From NCBI GenBank assembly GCA_015680685.1, contig MNCI01028965.1, forward strand, positions 71,055 through 101,094: a stretch of 30,040 nt of DNA, given 5' to 3'. A model generated the notes under the pieces. It worked only from the letters and a program-made list of their open reading frames with translations, did not search any database and was not told where the DNA came from. The stretch is from Gnetum montanum (taxonomy: Eukaryota; Streptophyta; Gnetopsida; Gnetales; Gnetaceae). Positions 1 to 9,737 of this stretch are shown here, piece by piece (positions within the stretch are counted from its first letter, which is position 1; every line of letters begins with the position of its first letter). A program made the position numbers and the translations under genes.

Positions 1-680
1 GTGTATGGTTAAGCAAGTCTGAGGTATATGATTTTTTTGGTATTTTACGTTTTTCTCCTATGCTAAGAGGTAAAGGGTTGAGAGACTAAAGCTAATTCTA
101 ACTACAGCACTAAGACCTAGTGTCAGCATCCATTCCCACTTGCCGTACACAGCCTGAACTGTGCAACTGTGGCTACCAAACGTTAATCGTTACTGGGATT
201 ACCACACGTAACGCACATGCTCGAAGTGGTCGTACTGAGGAACTTAACTAACCTAAGTGTGATAGGCAGCCAATTCCTTGACTAGCTGTACACATCCATA
301 GATGCTCGTAATCAAGTCATACTTGTCCCATGTTCTAGGAGAAAAGGGTGAGAGAATCTACTCGCGATGAGTAGCCGATTCCTTGGCTAGCCGTACACGT
401 TCGTAAACGCTCGTAACCAAGTTGTACTCATGCCACGTTAGTAGGAAAGTAATAAATAACATTAATTAAACCTATCCATGCACTACAAGGTTTATCCATA
501 AATTTCATCTTTATTTCCGTACACAACTTGCGTTCAGGTACAAAGCTGCTCGAATAAAGAACCGTTCACTTGGGGGACTCCTACTGCGGGCACATGGAAA
601 ATATTCTATCTCTGGGGTGATCAATCTGCTAGAGTTCACTACTTTACGCCTATGATTGCGAATGAGGGGAGTGCCACCTC

Positions 681-690
681 TTATTTATAG
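681..690 (-). promoter_or_regulatory. LTR TATA box
   Basis: CTATAAATAA on the minus strand, at the same place relative to the LTR start as the TATA boxes of the element A LTRs (13951 and 22966). It is followed by the same AGAGGTGG-type sequence. Confidence 0.6.
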
Positions 691-739
691 ATATGGCGGC
701 AGACCGTGATATCGCGTACATGATATCGTAGGGAAGGAC

Positions 740-763
740 ACGATATTGCGTACGCGATATCGT
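740..763. repeat. Near-perfect CpG-rich palindrome in LTR U3
   Basis: A 24-bp inverted repeat with half-site ACGATATYGCGT and one mismatch. The mismatch is a C-to-T type change at a CpG. A second, less regular copy of the same GATATCG word pair lies at about 704-728. Confidence 0.75.
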
Positions 764-788
764 GGCTTGTGCAATCCACGTCTCATCA

Positions 789-1309
789 CTTATAAATTTG
801 ACAAGCCATAGATTTAGCTAAAATTTTTTAGGTGTGGTTATAAATAGTAATAGGCCTACAATTACCAATATGTTGAAGATATTTGTTCATAGGAACAAAA
901 CAAATCACACCTTTATTAATCCTAGTACTCACAGAAAATTTTTCACAAGCTTATTGAAAAACATGATAGACATCATTTCCAATAATGTCCTCATGCTTGT
1001 TAAATAATTCAGTTGGAAAACCATCAAATCTTGGAGCTTCATCATTTGCTAAAATAAAAATAGTTTTTTTATTTCTTTCATTATAATTTCTAATTCAAGA
1101 ATACTTCCATGTATTTTTGTTATAAGATGATGAATATGCGTACTAGAGGCATGGTAGGATTTCTTGCTAAAAACTTCAAAAGAAAATTAATTTACCAACG
1201 ACCATTAATAGTTTTAAAATTATAAAAGTAAATCATTTATATAAAGTGTTTCTAGTTTAGGTACTTAATCCTTTCCTGTTAGAAATTTGAAAAATTCTTT
1301 GTATGGTTT
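789..1309 (-). pseudogene. L1-like LINE reverse transcriptase fragment (N-terminal RT blocks)
   Basis: The minus strand of about 790-1050 encodes peptides typical of the start of plant L1-like RT: ANDEAP.FDGFPTELFN, DIIGNDVYHVF, INKGVICFVP and CRPITIYN, followed by KILAKSMA. These correspond to the family pattern 'K-PGPDGF--EFF---W-IIG-DV' and 'I-LIPK---FRPISL-N--YKI--K-L'. Several stops and at least one frameshift are present, so it is dead. The RT continues no further because the LTR at 788 interrupts it. Nucleotides 1110-1309 hold the poorly conserved stretch upstream of the RT. Element C (1310-4407) splits it from its upstream part at 4408. Confidence 0.72.
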
Positions 1310-1352
1310 TGATGAGTTGCGTTCGGTTGGCTGCATCAATGAGGCCTCATCA
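1310..1352 (+). repeat. Truncated 5' LTR of element C
   Basis: About 43 bp matching the first part of the 3' LTR at 3698 (shared words GTTCGGTTGGCT and GATGAGGCC). It then jumps directly to internal sequence, so most of the LTR and the primer-binding site have been deleted. Confidence 0.65.
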
Positions 1353-1399
1353 AATTTCCACAATTGATCTACTTAGAGATCAAGTAATGATTCAAGGAA

Positions 1400-3470
1400 A
1401 ATGAACATGGAAGGAAAACATAAACCTTTCCATGCTTCATCCAGAAACTCTACAAAAGGGTAGGCATCATTTGCTACTCCAACGATACCATCAAGCATGC
1501 TCATTTGGCCTCATGGTCAAAGATCATGAAAGATAAAATGCCAGAGATGACCCAAGAAGAGGAGTAACCACCACCACCACCCACTCCGGAAAAAATGTTG
1601 GAGGCCCACATAGCCATTGATCATCTATGAAAAATTTTAGATTAGCTCTTGAGTAAACAAGAGCAACGTGTAGGAACGAGTGGGGCAGATCCATCTATGT
1701 ACTAATCGGCAATGAGTCACCTTAATGAGGTGGCTCGAACAATTAGCCAGATGGAGAGGGGTTGTCAAATTTTCTCTACCCAACTAATGCAATTATCTAT
1801 GAGGTTGGATCCCAATGCTCAGGAGGTGAGGATGTCATTATCGCAACATCATTTATTCCTAGAAATCTCTAGGAATGCTACCACCTTGGTGCATTTGGAG
1901 GAAGTTGAAGGGACAACTACCTTAGTGATGTAGTACGAAGGGTAGGAAAAAGTAGCTGAAGTAGTTGTTGACCATGTAGCTCAAGCATTAAATGCATCTG
2001 TGGCATCTGTGCTAGACATATCTACACTTCAAGACATGCAAACATCTATAGGCATAATTAGTAAGAAGTTGAATGCAGCTCAGCATGAAGAGTTATTGGA
2101 ACGATTGGTAGGAATTGGGCAATTGATTTTGGACATCTTTGATTTTTCAAAAGACATCACTACACCCCAGTCAAAGCTACTAAATGTAAGGGGCAAATGC
2201 ATTATTTTGGAGGGACAACTTTAAATGACTCAAGAATGAAATGAATGCTTGGTCATGGAGGTTTTTGAATTACATGCCTACCTTGTTAATCCTGTGATCC
2301 TCGACCTATTAGTAATAACAGATGAAGCTTTCAAATAGCTTCAAGAATGATTCTAGAAGGCTAAGAAGGAGGAAATTATAGCCATCTTCAACTAGTCCAT
2401 AGTTGAAGCAAAAATGTATTCAATTTAGAAGGACTTGGCATAGATGTGCTAGGAGAATGAGACCCTGACCGCAAAGAATTATCGCCTACGAAATGTTGAT
2501 GCTTATAAGGACCAAATGAAAGAATTTATTCATCAATAATAAGAGCAGCTTGCTAGGGTGAACATTGCATTAAGTAGATTGGCCATAGAAAATCAAAATA
2601 TATCAATGAAGGAAGTTTGTGCCTTACGTCAGAAGTTTGCCATAAAAATTGTCACCTCAAAATATGAGGCTTTGAAATTTTAAAAAGTGAAGAATCATTA
2701 CAGAGACCAGGTTGGCCTGCAAAAGGAAGTTAATGAAAAACATATTCAGATGGTGAAGGAAAAAATGAATGAAGCCCTCCAAAAACTCCAACAAGGAAGA
2801 GAAATGTGATAGCCCATTGTTGATGGGATCGATGCCTACAACAAAGCAAAGATTTGCTTAGAGTTGCAAATAGAAGAAATGAAAAAAAATATAGAGTTGG
2901 CCAATCTTTGATATGCAAACCTAGTAATGTTAACTACTAGATGGCCATGGTTAGAGTTGGAGAAGTAGGTGGCTAGCTCATATTTTTTATATGAGGTAGA
3001 GTTCAAGCATCACAAAGACACCAAGCAGAAACTTGAAATTGCAAATGCTAAACTTGAAGTTCTCAAAGTATGCTTCAGAGATCAACGATCAATTGTTGAG
3101 AACCTAGCCAAATGGATGAATAACTACACTAAAATAAAGGACACAAATAGGACATTTGACATTGAACACAAACAATTTGCTGCATGGTTCATTAATGCAA
3201 AAGAGTTATTTCCAATAATCCTATGTCTCTAGGATGTGCTTGTTCCAACCCATATTGGCAAAGCTACATGGATGGTGCATGATCCTAGAAGAAAGGAGGA
3301 AAAATAACAGCACTACTGGATGGTTTCCACCTCTCACCTGAAGTTCCAGCAGTAGAAGGATAGCCACAACCACCTCAAATGCTACCTATGTGTGAAGCTG
3401 GTGAAGGTCCCTCAAAACCTCAGAAGCCACCACTACCTAGGACCATTTGATCCTCTCCATCCAAATTCAT
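1400..3470 (+). pseudogene. Decayed coiled-coil protein of element C, function unknown
   Basis: One frame (codons in phase with 1712, 2000 and 2969) stays protein-like from about 1400 to 3235, with roughly twenty stop codons and no clear indel. The three longest open stretches are 1712-1933, 2000-2224 and 2969-3232. The translation is rich in K, E, Q, L and A, with heptad-like spacing (for example QVGLQKEVNEKHIQMVKEKM and HHKDTKQKLEIANAKLEVLK). It has a proline run near 1569-1590 and, after a probable frame change near 3310, a proline-rich end (PEVPAVEG, PSKPQKPPLP). I see no zinc knuckle, protease DSG or RT motif. It may be a structural gag-like protein or a captured host coiled-coil; I do not recognise the family. 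Confidence 0.6.
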
Positions 3471-3697
3471 GCCATCAAGGAACATGTTGTTTAGTTTTGA
3501 AGATTCATGTCATAGTGTTCAATTTTGTGTCCTGAATGCCATCATTTTTTGTAATGTGTTGATCCGTACACCCAAGCACTCCATTTTTTGTGAAGTCAGT
3601 CAATCTATTTTGTTTGGGAAAAGTTCGTTAATAATTCCATAACTTTCTAGTTTTGTAAAAGAACTCTAGAATTATTTTTCATTTATTCATGGGGGTA

Positions 3698-4407
3698 TGA
3701 TGAGTAATGTTCGGTTGGCTACATTGATGATGCCTTATCGACACTGCTTCATCGACTGGGCCTCATCGACGAGGCCTAGTCGACACATCATATCATGCAT
3801 CGATGAGGCCCCATCAATGTAGTGTCAATTTCATCTATAAATACATGCCTACCAGTCACATTTANGAAATATTTGTTAAATTTTTTCAAGTATGTATTAA
3901 ATGTTTTCTAGAAATTAAGTTAATGAGCCAATTAAACAAGATAGATTACACACATAAGTATGACCACTTCGAGTGTAACACGTATTTGCTTGTAATCCTA
4001 GTAGCATTATTACTTGGTACACCTAGTAGTGTAGCGCTTGGTCACCTAGTAGTGGATATGTGGGTTCATGACATGTATGGAAAGTAGGATTGGATGCTTA
4101 TGTTAGGACTAGTTAGACATTAGTTAATTAGTTAAATTAAATTAATTAGTCCAACAACTTTATCTCTCTTCAAACACCAAAACCATAAAAATACAAAATG
4201 ATAAAAATTAGATGAATCGATTACACTTAACCATACCATTGTACATCATAAGTGTAATTAGGAAGACAATGATTGACCTTAAGGAAAGATTCACTTCCTA
4301 GAGGACTAGTGCACTAGAAACAATAAAGTCCATGGAATTCAATCAAAATGCACATGAACACTTTGTGATTTCTATGGTTGGACATAGGGGTACCTCACTG
4401 CTCATCA
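3698..4407 (+). repeat. 3' LTR of element C (family 1, variant U3)
   Basis: Starts TGATGAGTAATG right after GGGGGTA and ends CTGCTCATCA. TATA box at 3835-3842. The 3' half resembles the other family-1 LTRs (TATGACCACTTCGAG near 3959, GGGGTACCTCACTGCTCATC). The U3 differs: instead of GATATC palindromes it has repeated ATCGAYGAGGCC-type words (3735-3830). One ambiguous base is at 3865. Confidence 0.8.
3865..3865. other. Ambiguous base (n)
   Basis: The only non-ACGT character seen in the window. It falls inside the LTR of element C and probably marks an unresolved base in the assembly. Confidence 0.95.
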
Positions 4408-4782
4408 AGTTTTATCTTTAATGTTTAGCCAATCAATACAACTTTTTTTAAGAGCACTTTTAGCTTGAAAAGCATCCCAACACTATTTAGCATAATGAGC
4501 TTTAGTCAAGGATTTTTAAGTTTTAAAATCAAAGGGATTACTATCTCAAAGAATTTACATTTACTTAATAACTTTTACAAGATCTTCTTTAACTTGATGC
4601 TTCCACTACAAAAATTTCTTTCCAAGTCATCTAGCATAATTTCTACCTCTACAAGTATTTCATTGTCACAAATAAATATAATCAGTATCATTAGTAGGCT
4701 TTTTCCTACATTTTATAAATACTTCAAAACATTTTTCCCACTAGATCTTGTGAACATATTATTAATCTTAATGCATCATTAA
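4408..4782 (-). pseudogene. Probable upstream part of the split LINE
   Basis: On the minus strand the stretch ending at 4408 reads ALKKSCIDWLNIKDKT, then (across element C) IQRIFQISNRK at 1309. This resembles the plant L1 pattern 'W---GD-NTKFFH----RR' found between the endonuclease and RT domains. Removing element C and one copy of the 5-bp duplication joins the two in one frame. The rest of the segment is AT-rich and too decayed for clear motifs. The call rests mainly on continuity with 789-1309. Confidence 0.45.
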
Positions 4783-5058
4783 TGTAGGAGAAATCTAAAT
4801 AAGAAAATGGTAGTAGTAGAAATTAATAGAAATTAACAAAATAACTTTAATGTAAATAACATAATTTCTTAGAAAAAATTCAATAATATTTTTAGCTACT
4901 AAGAGTCCTTAGAAAAGTCAAGTCTTCTTGATACAAGACTTACACCAAGCTTAAATCAAGCTTACACATGAGGAAAAGACTACAACTTGAACTATGTTTT
5001 ACACACCTTTTGATTTATGATGTTGTGATGTCTAAGACCACCTAAGCATCCGCTAACA
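4783..5058 (-). repeat. Possible 3' LTR of the copia element
   Basis: On the minus strand it runs from TGTTAGCGGATG (5058) to TTTCTCCTACA (4783), a TG...CA unit of about 276 bp. It lies some 300 bp beyond the end of the copia RNase H, where a 3' LTR is expected. Its content (GTGTAAGCTTGATTTAAGC, CTTGTATCAAGAAG) looks LTR-like. No second copy is in the window, so the boundaries are guesses. Confidence 0.35.
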
Positions 5059-5362
5059 TAGGGGGCATAATGTCATGCTTTGGGTAAAAGCCAAATTATG
5101 GATTTATAATCCAAAATTAATCATGGCCAAATTGGGTGCTAATGGTTTCATATTCTTTTGTCATATTACATACTTTGGTTTTTGTTATTTTTAGCCAACA
5201 TGCTAAGAATAATTGATAACATGGTAATTGTTACAATGTTAATGTGTTTTATACTTAAAATTAATAACACACCTTACATTTCTCCTGCTTCTTATTTATT
5301 TCAAGGCATTATAGCTAGGAATCACTGTTACATTTCATAATTTATTAATCCAAGTTCTTGTT
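5059..5362 (-). other. AT-rich spacer between copia RNase H and its presumed LTR
   Basis: No coding signal beyond chance open frames. It is consistent with the untranslated 3' part of a copia element that lies before the polypurine tract. Confidence 0.4.
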
Positions 5363-6480
5363 TTCACTAGTTCAACTTGTTCATGGGAATTGCCTTAGTG
5401 AACATGAGCATTGGATTTTCCAATGTAGGAACCTTTACTAGAGAAATCCTTCCTTTTTAAACATGATCTCGAATTAAATGAAAATTTATCTTAATGTGGT
5501 TCATCCTTGCATGAAACTTGGGATTCTTCAATAGGAAGATAGCACTTTGATTATCACTAGAGATGTTTACTTTCTTTTGGTCTTCCCTAAAAGCAAGATA
5601 TATAGAGACTTCTTTGCCTACTTGATAAGTTTCTATATATCATGCATTTATTATCAATAATTCAACACAACGTTGTCTCTTTTGTATCCATCTAACTACA
5701 CCTATGTTTATTTTAAAAACATATTCACTTATTGATTTTTGATGATCTAGATCAACTCCTTCATCTACATTCATAGAGCCATGCAATCCAAAGTAATTTT
5801 TAACATACAACATGGAAAAATTAATAGTACCTTGAAGATACCTAAGAACTACTTTAATAGCCATCCAATATTCTTTACTAGGATTAGACATAAACCTACT
5901 TACAACACTCACTAGATATGCAATATCAAGCCTAATACAAATCATTGTGTACATAAGGTTGCCTATAGCATAAGGGATTTTATTCATTTTCTCCATTTAT
6001 TCATCTATTCCAAAGGATTTCTCCATGGATAATTTTATGTCCATAGACAATGGAGTGTTTTTTGAATTACAATCCTACATATTAATTTTTTCTAAAATTT
6101 TATTAACATATGCAAGTTGACCAGGCCATAGCTTTTGGCCTTTTTAATCTCTTTTAATTTCTATGTCTAAGATTTTTCTTGCAGCTCCCATATCCTTCAT
6201 CTCAAAGTGAGAGGATAGATGATATTTCAACTTAATAAGCTCTTGCATACTGTTTTTTACTATTAACATATCATCAACATACAATAGTAGTATCAAAAAG
6301 GTTTGTGAATCTTTCTTTAGTTAAATACAAATTACTATTAACCCTTACAAAACCAAACCTTATCATGTAAGAATCAAATGTCTCATTCCACATCCTAAGG
6401 GATTGTTTCAACCCATAAAATAATTTGAACAAGTAACATACCATGTGTTGATGCATAAATTAAGTTATAAGCAACACCCT
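5363..6480 (-). pseudogene. Ty1/copia pol fragment: reverse transcriptase and RNase H
   Basis: Reading leftwards from about 6440 the minus strand gives YLFKLFYGLKQS (RT), the catalytic YVDDM (codons 6281-6267), then EMKDMGA, KILDIEIKRD and LAYVNKILE. Next come IPYAIGNLMYTM, RLDIAYLVSVVSRFMSNPSK and VLRYLQGT, and the RNase H parts DHQKSISEYVF and SSDNQSAIFLLKNP, ending in MNHIKINFHLIRDHV near 5460. The order and motifs are those of plant Ty1/copia elements. There are several stops and one frameshift just before YVDD. Gag, protease, integrase and the first RT blocks are missing to the right of about 6480, so this is the 3' remnant of an element inserted on the minus strand. Lineage within copia was not determined. 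Confidence 0.9.
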
Positions 6481-7300
6481 TTGAATTAACTCATTTAAAA
6501 AGAATATCACCTAGGGTGTCTTTGATATGGGTACGAAATCCTGAGAAAAGTCTTAGCCAATAGAGTAATAATGAAGTTTAAATTTAAAAAGTCTTATATT
6601 TGATCTAAGTTAAAAGTGGAATATTATGCATAATTATAAATAATCACAAGCTCTATTTTAAAAATGAAAATTAGCATTAAAACAAATTTTAATGTTAAAA
6701 TAAACTTTAATGTGATGATACCAAAAATCAAATGTGCACAAATGTAAGCAAAGTAGGTCCAAATAGAAAATAGAACTCTATAAAAATGGGTATAATTAGA
6801 GAAAATTTTAAAATAATACCTTTTTTAAAAAAAGTTGGAGATGAGAAAATAGAAAACAGTATGCCAAAGTTCATAACTTAATCATATATTCAAATTGTAT
6901 CATTGCAGAAAAATAAAAAAAAGGGAAAATAACACATACAATTTGATAAATAAAAACAAATAAAATTGGACTTAGCTCAAAATTGAGCTTCTAATCTTCT
7001 CCATCATGAGTACAACTTCCTGTTACAGTTTAATAGTCCAAACCTCTAAGAGATAGGCCTCCTTTAGTATGTCCTTGCCTTGGGTCTTCTTTTCCTTTAG
7101 TATTTTAGTGAAAATTTGTCTATTTAAATACAATTCTAAATTGAGTTCTTCCTCCTTAATTTGGAGTGATTTAAAAAAGTCTAGGAAAGAATGGGAAGAA
7201 GCTAAGTGGAGTAGGTTCACTCCACTAATTAATCATCTTCAAATACTAAATTCACATATTATGCAAAGATAAAAATTTTTGCTTGAAAACAAGAAAACTA
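6481..7300. other. AT-rich stretch without recognisable gene
   Basis: Only short chance frames. It lies between the copia remnant and the chromovirus LTR. A few A-runs (6825-6835, 6910-6925) are present. Nothing here could be tied to either element. Confidence 0.5.
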
Positions 7301-7575
7301 ATTATCTTTAATTATTTTATCAAAAGATTACAATAGGGTTCTCAAAATATACAAACATTCAAAACCTATCACACTCAAATGATATTGAGGAGCATGAGGC
7401 TTGACAACCATATAATGATTATTCTTAATGCAAGAAACAACTATAGAGAGATTTCCCCATAGCCTAGAAATGAGATCTTAACTTTCAAAAAAGACTAGAA
7501 CACACAGGTTTACATAATTAACCATGAATTTGAAACCTCTATGTGCTCATTCCATGTGCTCTTCCATACCTTGCC

Positions 7576-7578
<3 letters not shown>

Positions 7579-7632
<54 letters not shown>

Positions 7633-7635
7633 ACA
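7579..7635. repeat. Compound microsatellite (TC)n(AC)n
   Basis: About 16 TC units run directly into about 13 AC units. It lies inside the chromovirus LTR, where the related LTR at 12657 has only a short GAGAGAGA-type word, so it probably expanded after insertion. Confidence 0.95.
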
Positions 7636-7887
7636 TTTTCCCTCATAATTTATCAATATTTATGAATAAGATATAAGAAATATAAAAACCTTTAAGTTTC
7701 TTTAGATGTTTCCATGGCCTTCTCACCTTCTCCTTGATTGTTTTCATCCTTTTTCAACTTACCCTGACTATTTTTCAAATTGGGACAAGCAATTTCAAAA
7801 GTTTTCCTAGTCATAGAGGTCATTATTGACCTTGTTGTCTCATCTCCTATGAAAACATAGCTTTGGATAAATATGTCTACTATTTTT

Positions 7888-8160
7888 GGGAGATGTCTCC
7901 CTTTAAGTTAAGACATCTCCTTCATGGCAAGACGTCTTACTCATAGCATCTTCTTTTTTGAGGAGATGTCTTTCTTGAGATGTCTTCCCCAAGACGTCTC
8001 CTCTGAAATTGAAATGTCTTCTCTAATACATCTCCTCTAAGGACAAGATTTCTTCTTAGAGACATCAACAAAATCAATAATATTTTTTCTCTACAATCAA
8101 AACATCTTATATCATACCCAAGTCTTAACCAAGATGTCTTCTTGCCTTCCAAGACATCTC
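7888..8160. repeat. Array of palindromic AGACGTCT-type words in LTR U3
   Basis: About a dozen copies of a 10-bp word with core GACGTC, GACATC or GATGTC: 7891, 7911, 7930, 7964, 7979, 7991, 8011, 8027, 8058, 8100, 8131 and 8151. Two keep the CpG (AAGACGTCTT at 7930, AAGACGTCTC at 7991); most others differ only as expected after CpG-to-TpG or CpA change. They are irregularly spaced. Confidence 0.75.
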
Positions 8161-8230
8161 TACAAAGCCCGAAACCTAAAAATCACCCATGTAGGGGAGA
8201 AGAAAAGGAATCAGAATACGTGTCCCTACA

Positions 8231-9330
8231 TTAGCTCTCCCATCCACTTAGGTGAACAAGGGATTAGGGATTGAAATGATCCCCCACTCATGAAGTTTGA
8301 TCTCATGGGTCCATACAACATCATTCGTAGACTAATCTTTCTAATAAATCAAGTACTCATGCCTCTTTACTCCTTGACTACTAGAAGATTCCCTCCACTT
8401 GAGTAAAATTACCTTCCTCTCCATTGAAGGCTTGGACTGACCAATTGCCCTCTCAACTCATCGATGCTACCTTGTATGGTCTTCATCAGTTGTTCTATGA
8501 TAGTGCACAAGATTTGAAACATTACCAAAGACAAAAGACATACCAACATCATTTTGTAAATTAATCTTAAAAGAATTATCATTGATCTTAGCCTTGACTT
8601 TGAAAGGTTCCATCTTCTTGGCTTTTAATTTGTGGATGTTAACACCTTTCAACTACTTCTTCTTCAAGTGTACCCAAATCAAGTTACCTACAAAAAAATT
8701 AGGCTTTCGTTTACCCTCATTCCTTTAGAGGACTCTCTTTTTAGCCTTATTCTCAAGATTTGATTTTACTTGTGCATACAGATTCCTCTTCTCTTACATA
8801 AAATTAATACTAACTTGAGGTTCACCTTCAAAGCTCTTCAAAGTATCCACTATCTTTGGACAAAACCCATAGTTCACCTCAAATGGGCTTTTGCCAATAG
8901 TAACATGAAAAGTATTATTGTATGAAAACTTAACATATCATAATAAGTTTTTCCACTTATTTGACTATTCATCACATAAACATCCCAATATGTTTAGTAA
9001 GGATTTATTCACCACCCCTATTTGACCATCAAATTATTAATGATATGCACTAGAAAAAGTTTAACTTTGTCCCTAAAATTTTCTAGAGGAACCTCCAAAA
9101 ATGACTTGTAAATTTGGAGTCTCTGTCACTAACAATATTCAAAGGAATTCGTGCAAGTTCATAACATGTTGGAGAAACAAATTTGTAACATGAGAAACAT
9201 CACTGATTTTTTTGCATGGAATAAAATGTGTCATCTTAGAGAAGCTATCTACAACAAGAAAAATTGCATGAAAATGTAAGCTCATAGAAGGCATAATAAA
9301 ATGCTCAAAGAAGCATAAAAGGTTCAAAAG
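8231..9330 (-). pseudogene. Ty3/gypsy chromovirus integrase with chromodomain remnant
   Basis: Reading leftwards, the integrase core appears as AIFLVVDSFSKMTHFIPCKK and SHVTNLFLQHVMNLHEF (9250-9140). Next come SYNNTFHVTIGKSPFEVNYG (about 8940-8880) and the C-terminal region VGNLIWVHLKKK, INDNSFKINL and FGNVSNLVHYH (8690-8490). A chromodomain-like HEYLI followed by a tryptophan-containing WTHEIKLHEW lies near 8370-8290. Motif order is that of plant chromoviruses. Multiple stops and frame changes make it non-functional. RT and RNase H are absent; an LTR at 9411 cuts off the upstream side. It ends just before its own 3' LTR at 8230. Confidence 0.85.
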
Positions 9331-9410
9331 ATGGTCAAAATGATCCTAAGAGGTCCAAAGTGATAAAAAATAAGCCACAAAAACTCTCAAAAAATAAAAT
9401 ACTAATAAGT

Positions 9411-9737
9411 TGATGAATAGTTAATAAGTTCACTACGTTGATGGGCATGTGTCAACATAGCACCATCAACACATCCTTTGATGCATAGACATAGTTTGAT
9501 CTTTTGCCTATATAAATGAATATAATGTCCCATTTATGTTACTTTTGATTATTCTTTTAGCAAAGATTTTGCAATTTTCTTCTATAGGACTTAGCCAAAA
9601 TTCCCTTTGAGAACCTACAATGTGAATAAAATTGATTAAATGAAGTTTTATTTCAATGCATGATGTACTTAGACACTTTAGCATTTCAAAAAGAAAATGG
9701 AGATTAATTCCCTCAATTGCATCACTTAGAATAGTAA
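9411..9737 (+). repeat. Family-1-like LTR fragment (5' part)
   Basis: Starts TGATGAATAG, has a TATA box at 9509-9515 (CTATATAAATG), and from about 9555 matches the R/U5 region of the element A LTR in order: TAGCAAAGATTTTGCA, GGACTTAGCCAAAATT-type words, the AATGAAGTTTTATTTCAATG block and TGATGTACTTAGACAC. The U3 is a third type, with an inverted pair CGTTGATGGGCATGTG/CACCATCAAC. It breaks off near 9737 and appears to interrupt the chromovirus. Confidence 0.6.

Larger units (their letters stand above)
1..788 (-). mobile_element. Family-1 LTR (minus strand), cut by the window edge
   Basis: Read on the minus strand, this begins TGATGAGACG at 788 and matches, in order, the U3, TATA and R/U5 blocks of the LTRs at 13888-14678 and 26127-27015. 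Shared landmarks are the GATATC palindrome cluster (700-764), a TATA box (681-690), the block around 535-580 with the plus-strand words CGAATAAAG and GTTCACTT (seen inverted near 14080), and the GCTCGAAGTGG block near 215. The 3' terminus of the LTR is outside the window. Whether it is a solo LTR or belongs to an element extending left cannot be told. It abuts the LINE at 789. Confidence 0.85.
1310..4407 (+). mobile_element. Element C: family-1 LTR element without pol, carrying a coiled-coil reading frame
   Basis: It starts with a family-1 LTR start (TGATGAGTTGCGTTCGGTTGG, 1310) and ends with a 710-bp 3' LTR whose terminus is GGTACCTCACTGCTCATCA. Flanks are GGTTT (1305-1309) and AGTTT (4408-4412), a 5-bp target duplication with one substitution. 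The 5' LTR is reduced to about 43 bp, and the primer site is lost with it. The internal part has one long decayed reading frame with heptad-rich sequence and no gag, protease, RT or integrase motif. The sequence just before the 3' LTR (TTTTTCATTTATTCATGGGG) is shared with element A, which links the two as family members. It interrupts the LINE. Confidence 0.75.
7300..8230 (-). repeat. 3' LTR of a chromovirus (family 2, minus strand)
   Basis: It begins TGTAGGGACACG at 8230 directly downstream of the integrase/chromodomain remnant. The first 45 bp match the family-2 LTR at 12657. A second block, 7700-7890, matches 13000-13140 of that LTR in inverted form (GTAGACAT..., GAAGGTGAGAAG, CATTTAAAGAA-like words). 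Between them lies an array of about a dozen RAGAYRTCTY words. The left end is uncertain because the last part of the LTR has diverged; about 7300 is estimated from the 983-bp length of the 12657 copy. Confidence 0.7.

Noticed and set aside
6690-6730. Copia primer-binding site on the minus strand (TTTTGGTATCAT)
   Set aside because: Only the first bases match TGGTATCAGAGC and there is no LTR end next to it.
7888-8160. CRISPR-like array
   Set aside because: The repeats are short palindromic words with irregular spacing and variable sequence, in a plant LTR. There are no constant repeats and no spacers of equal size.
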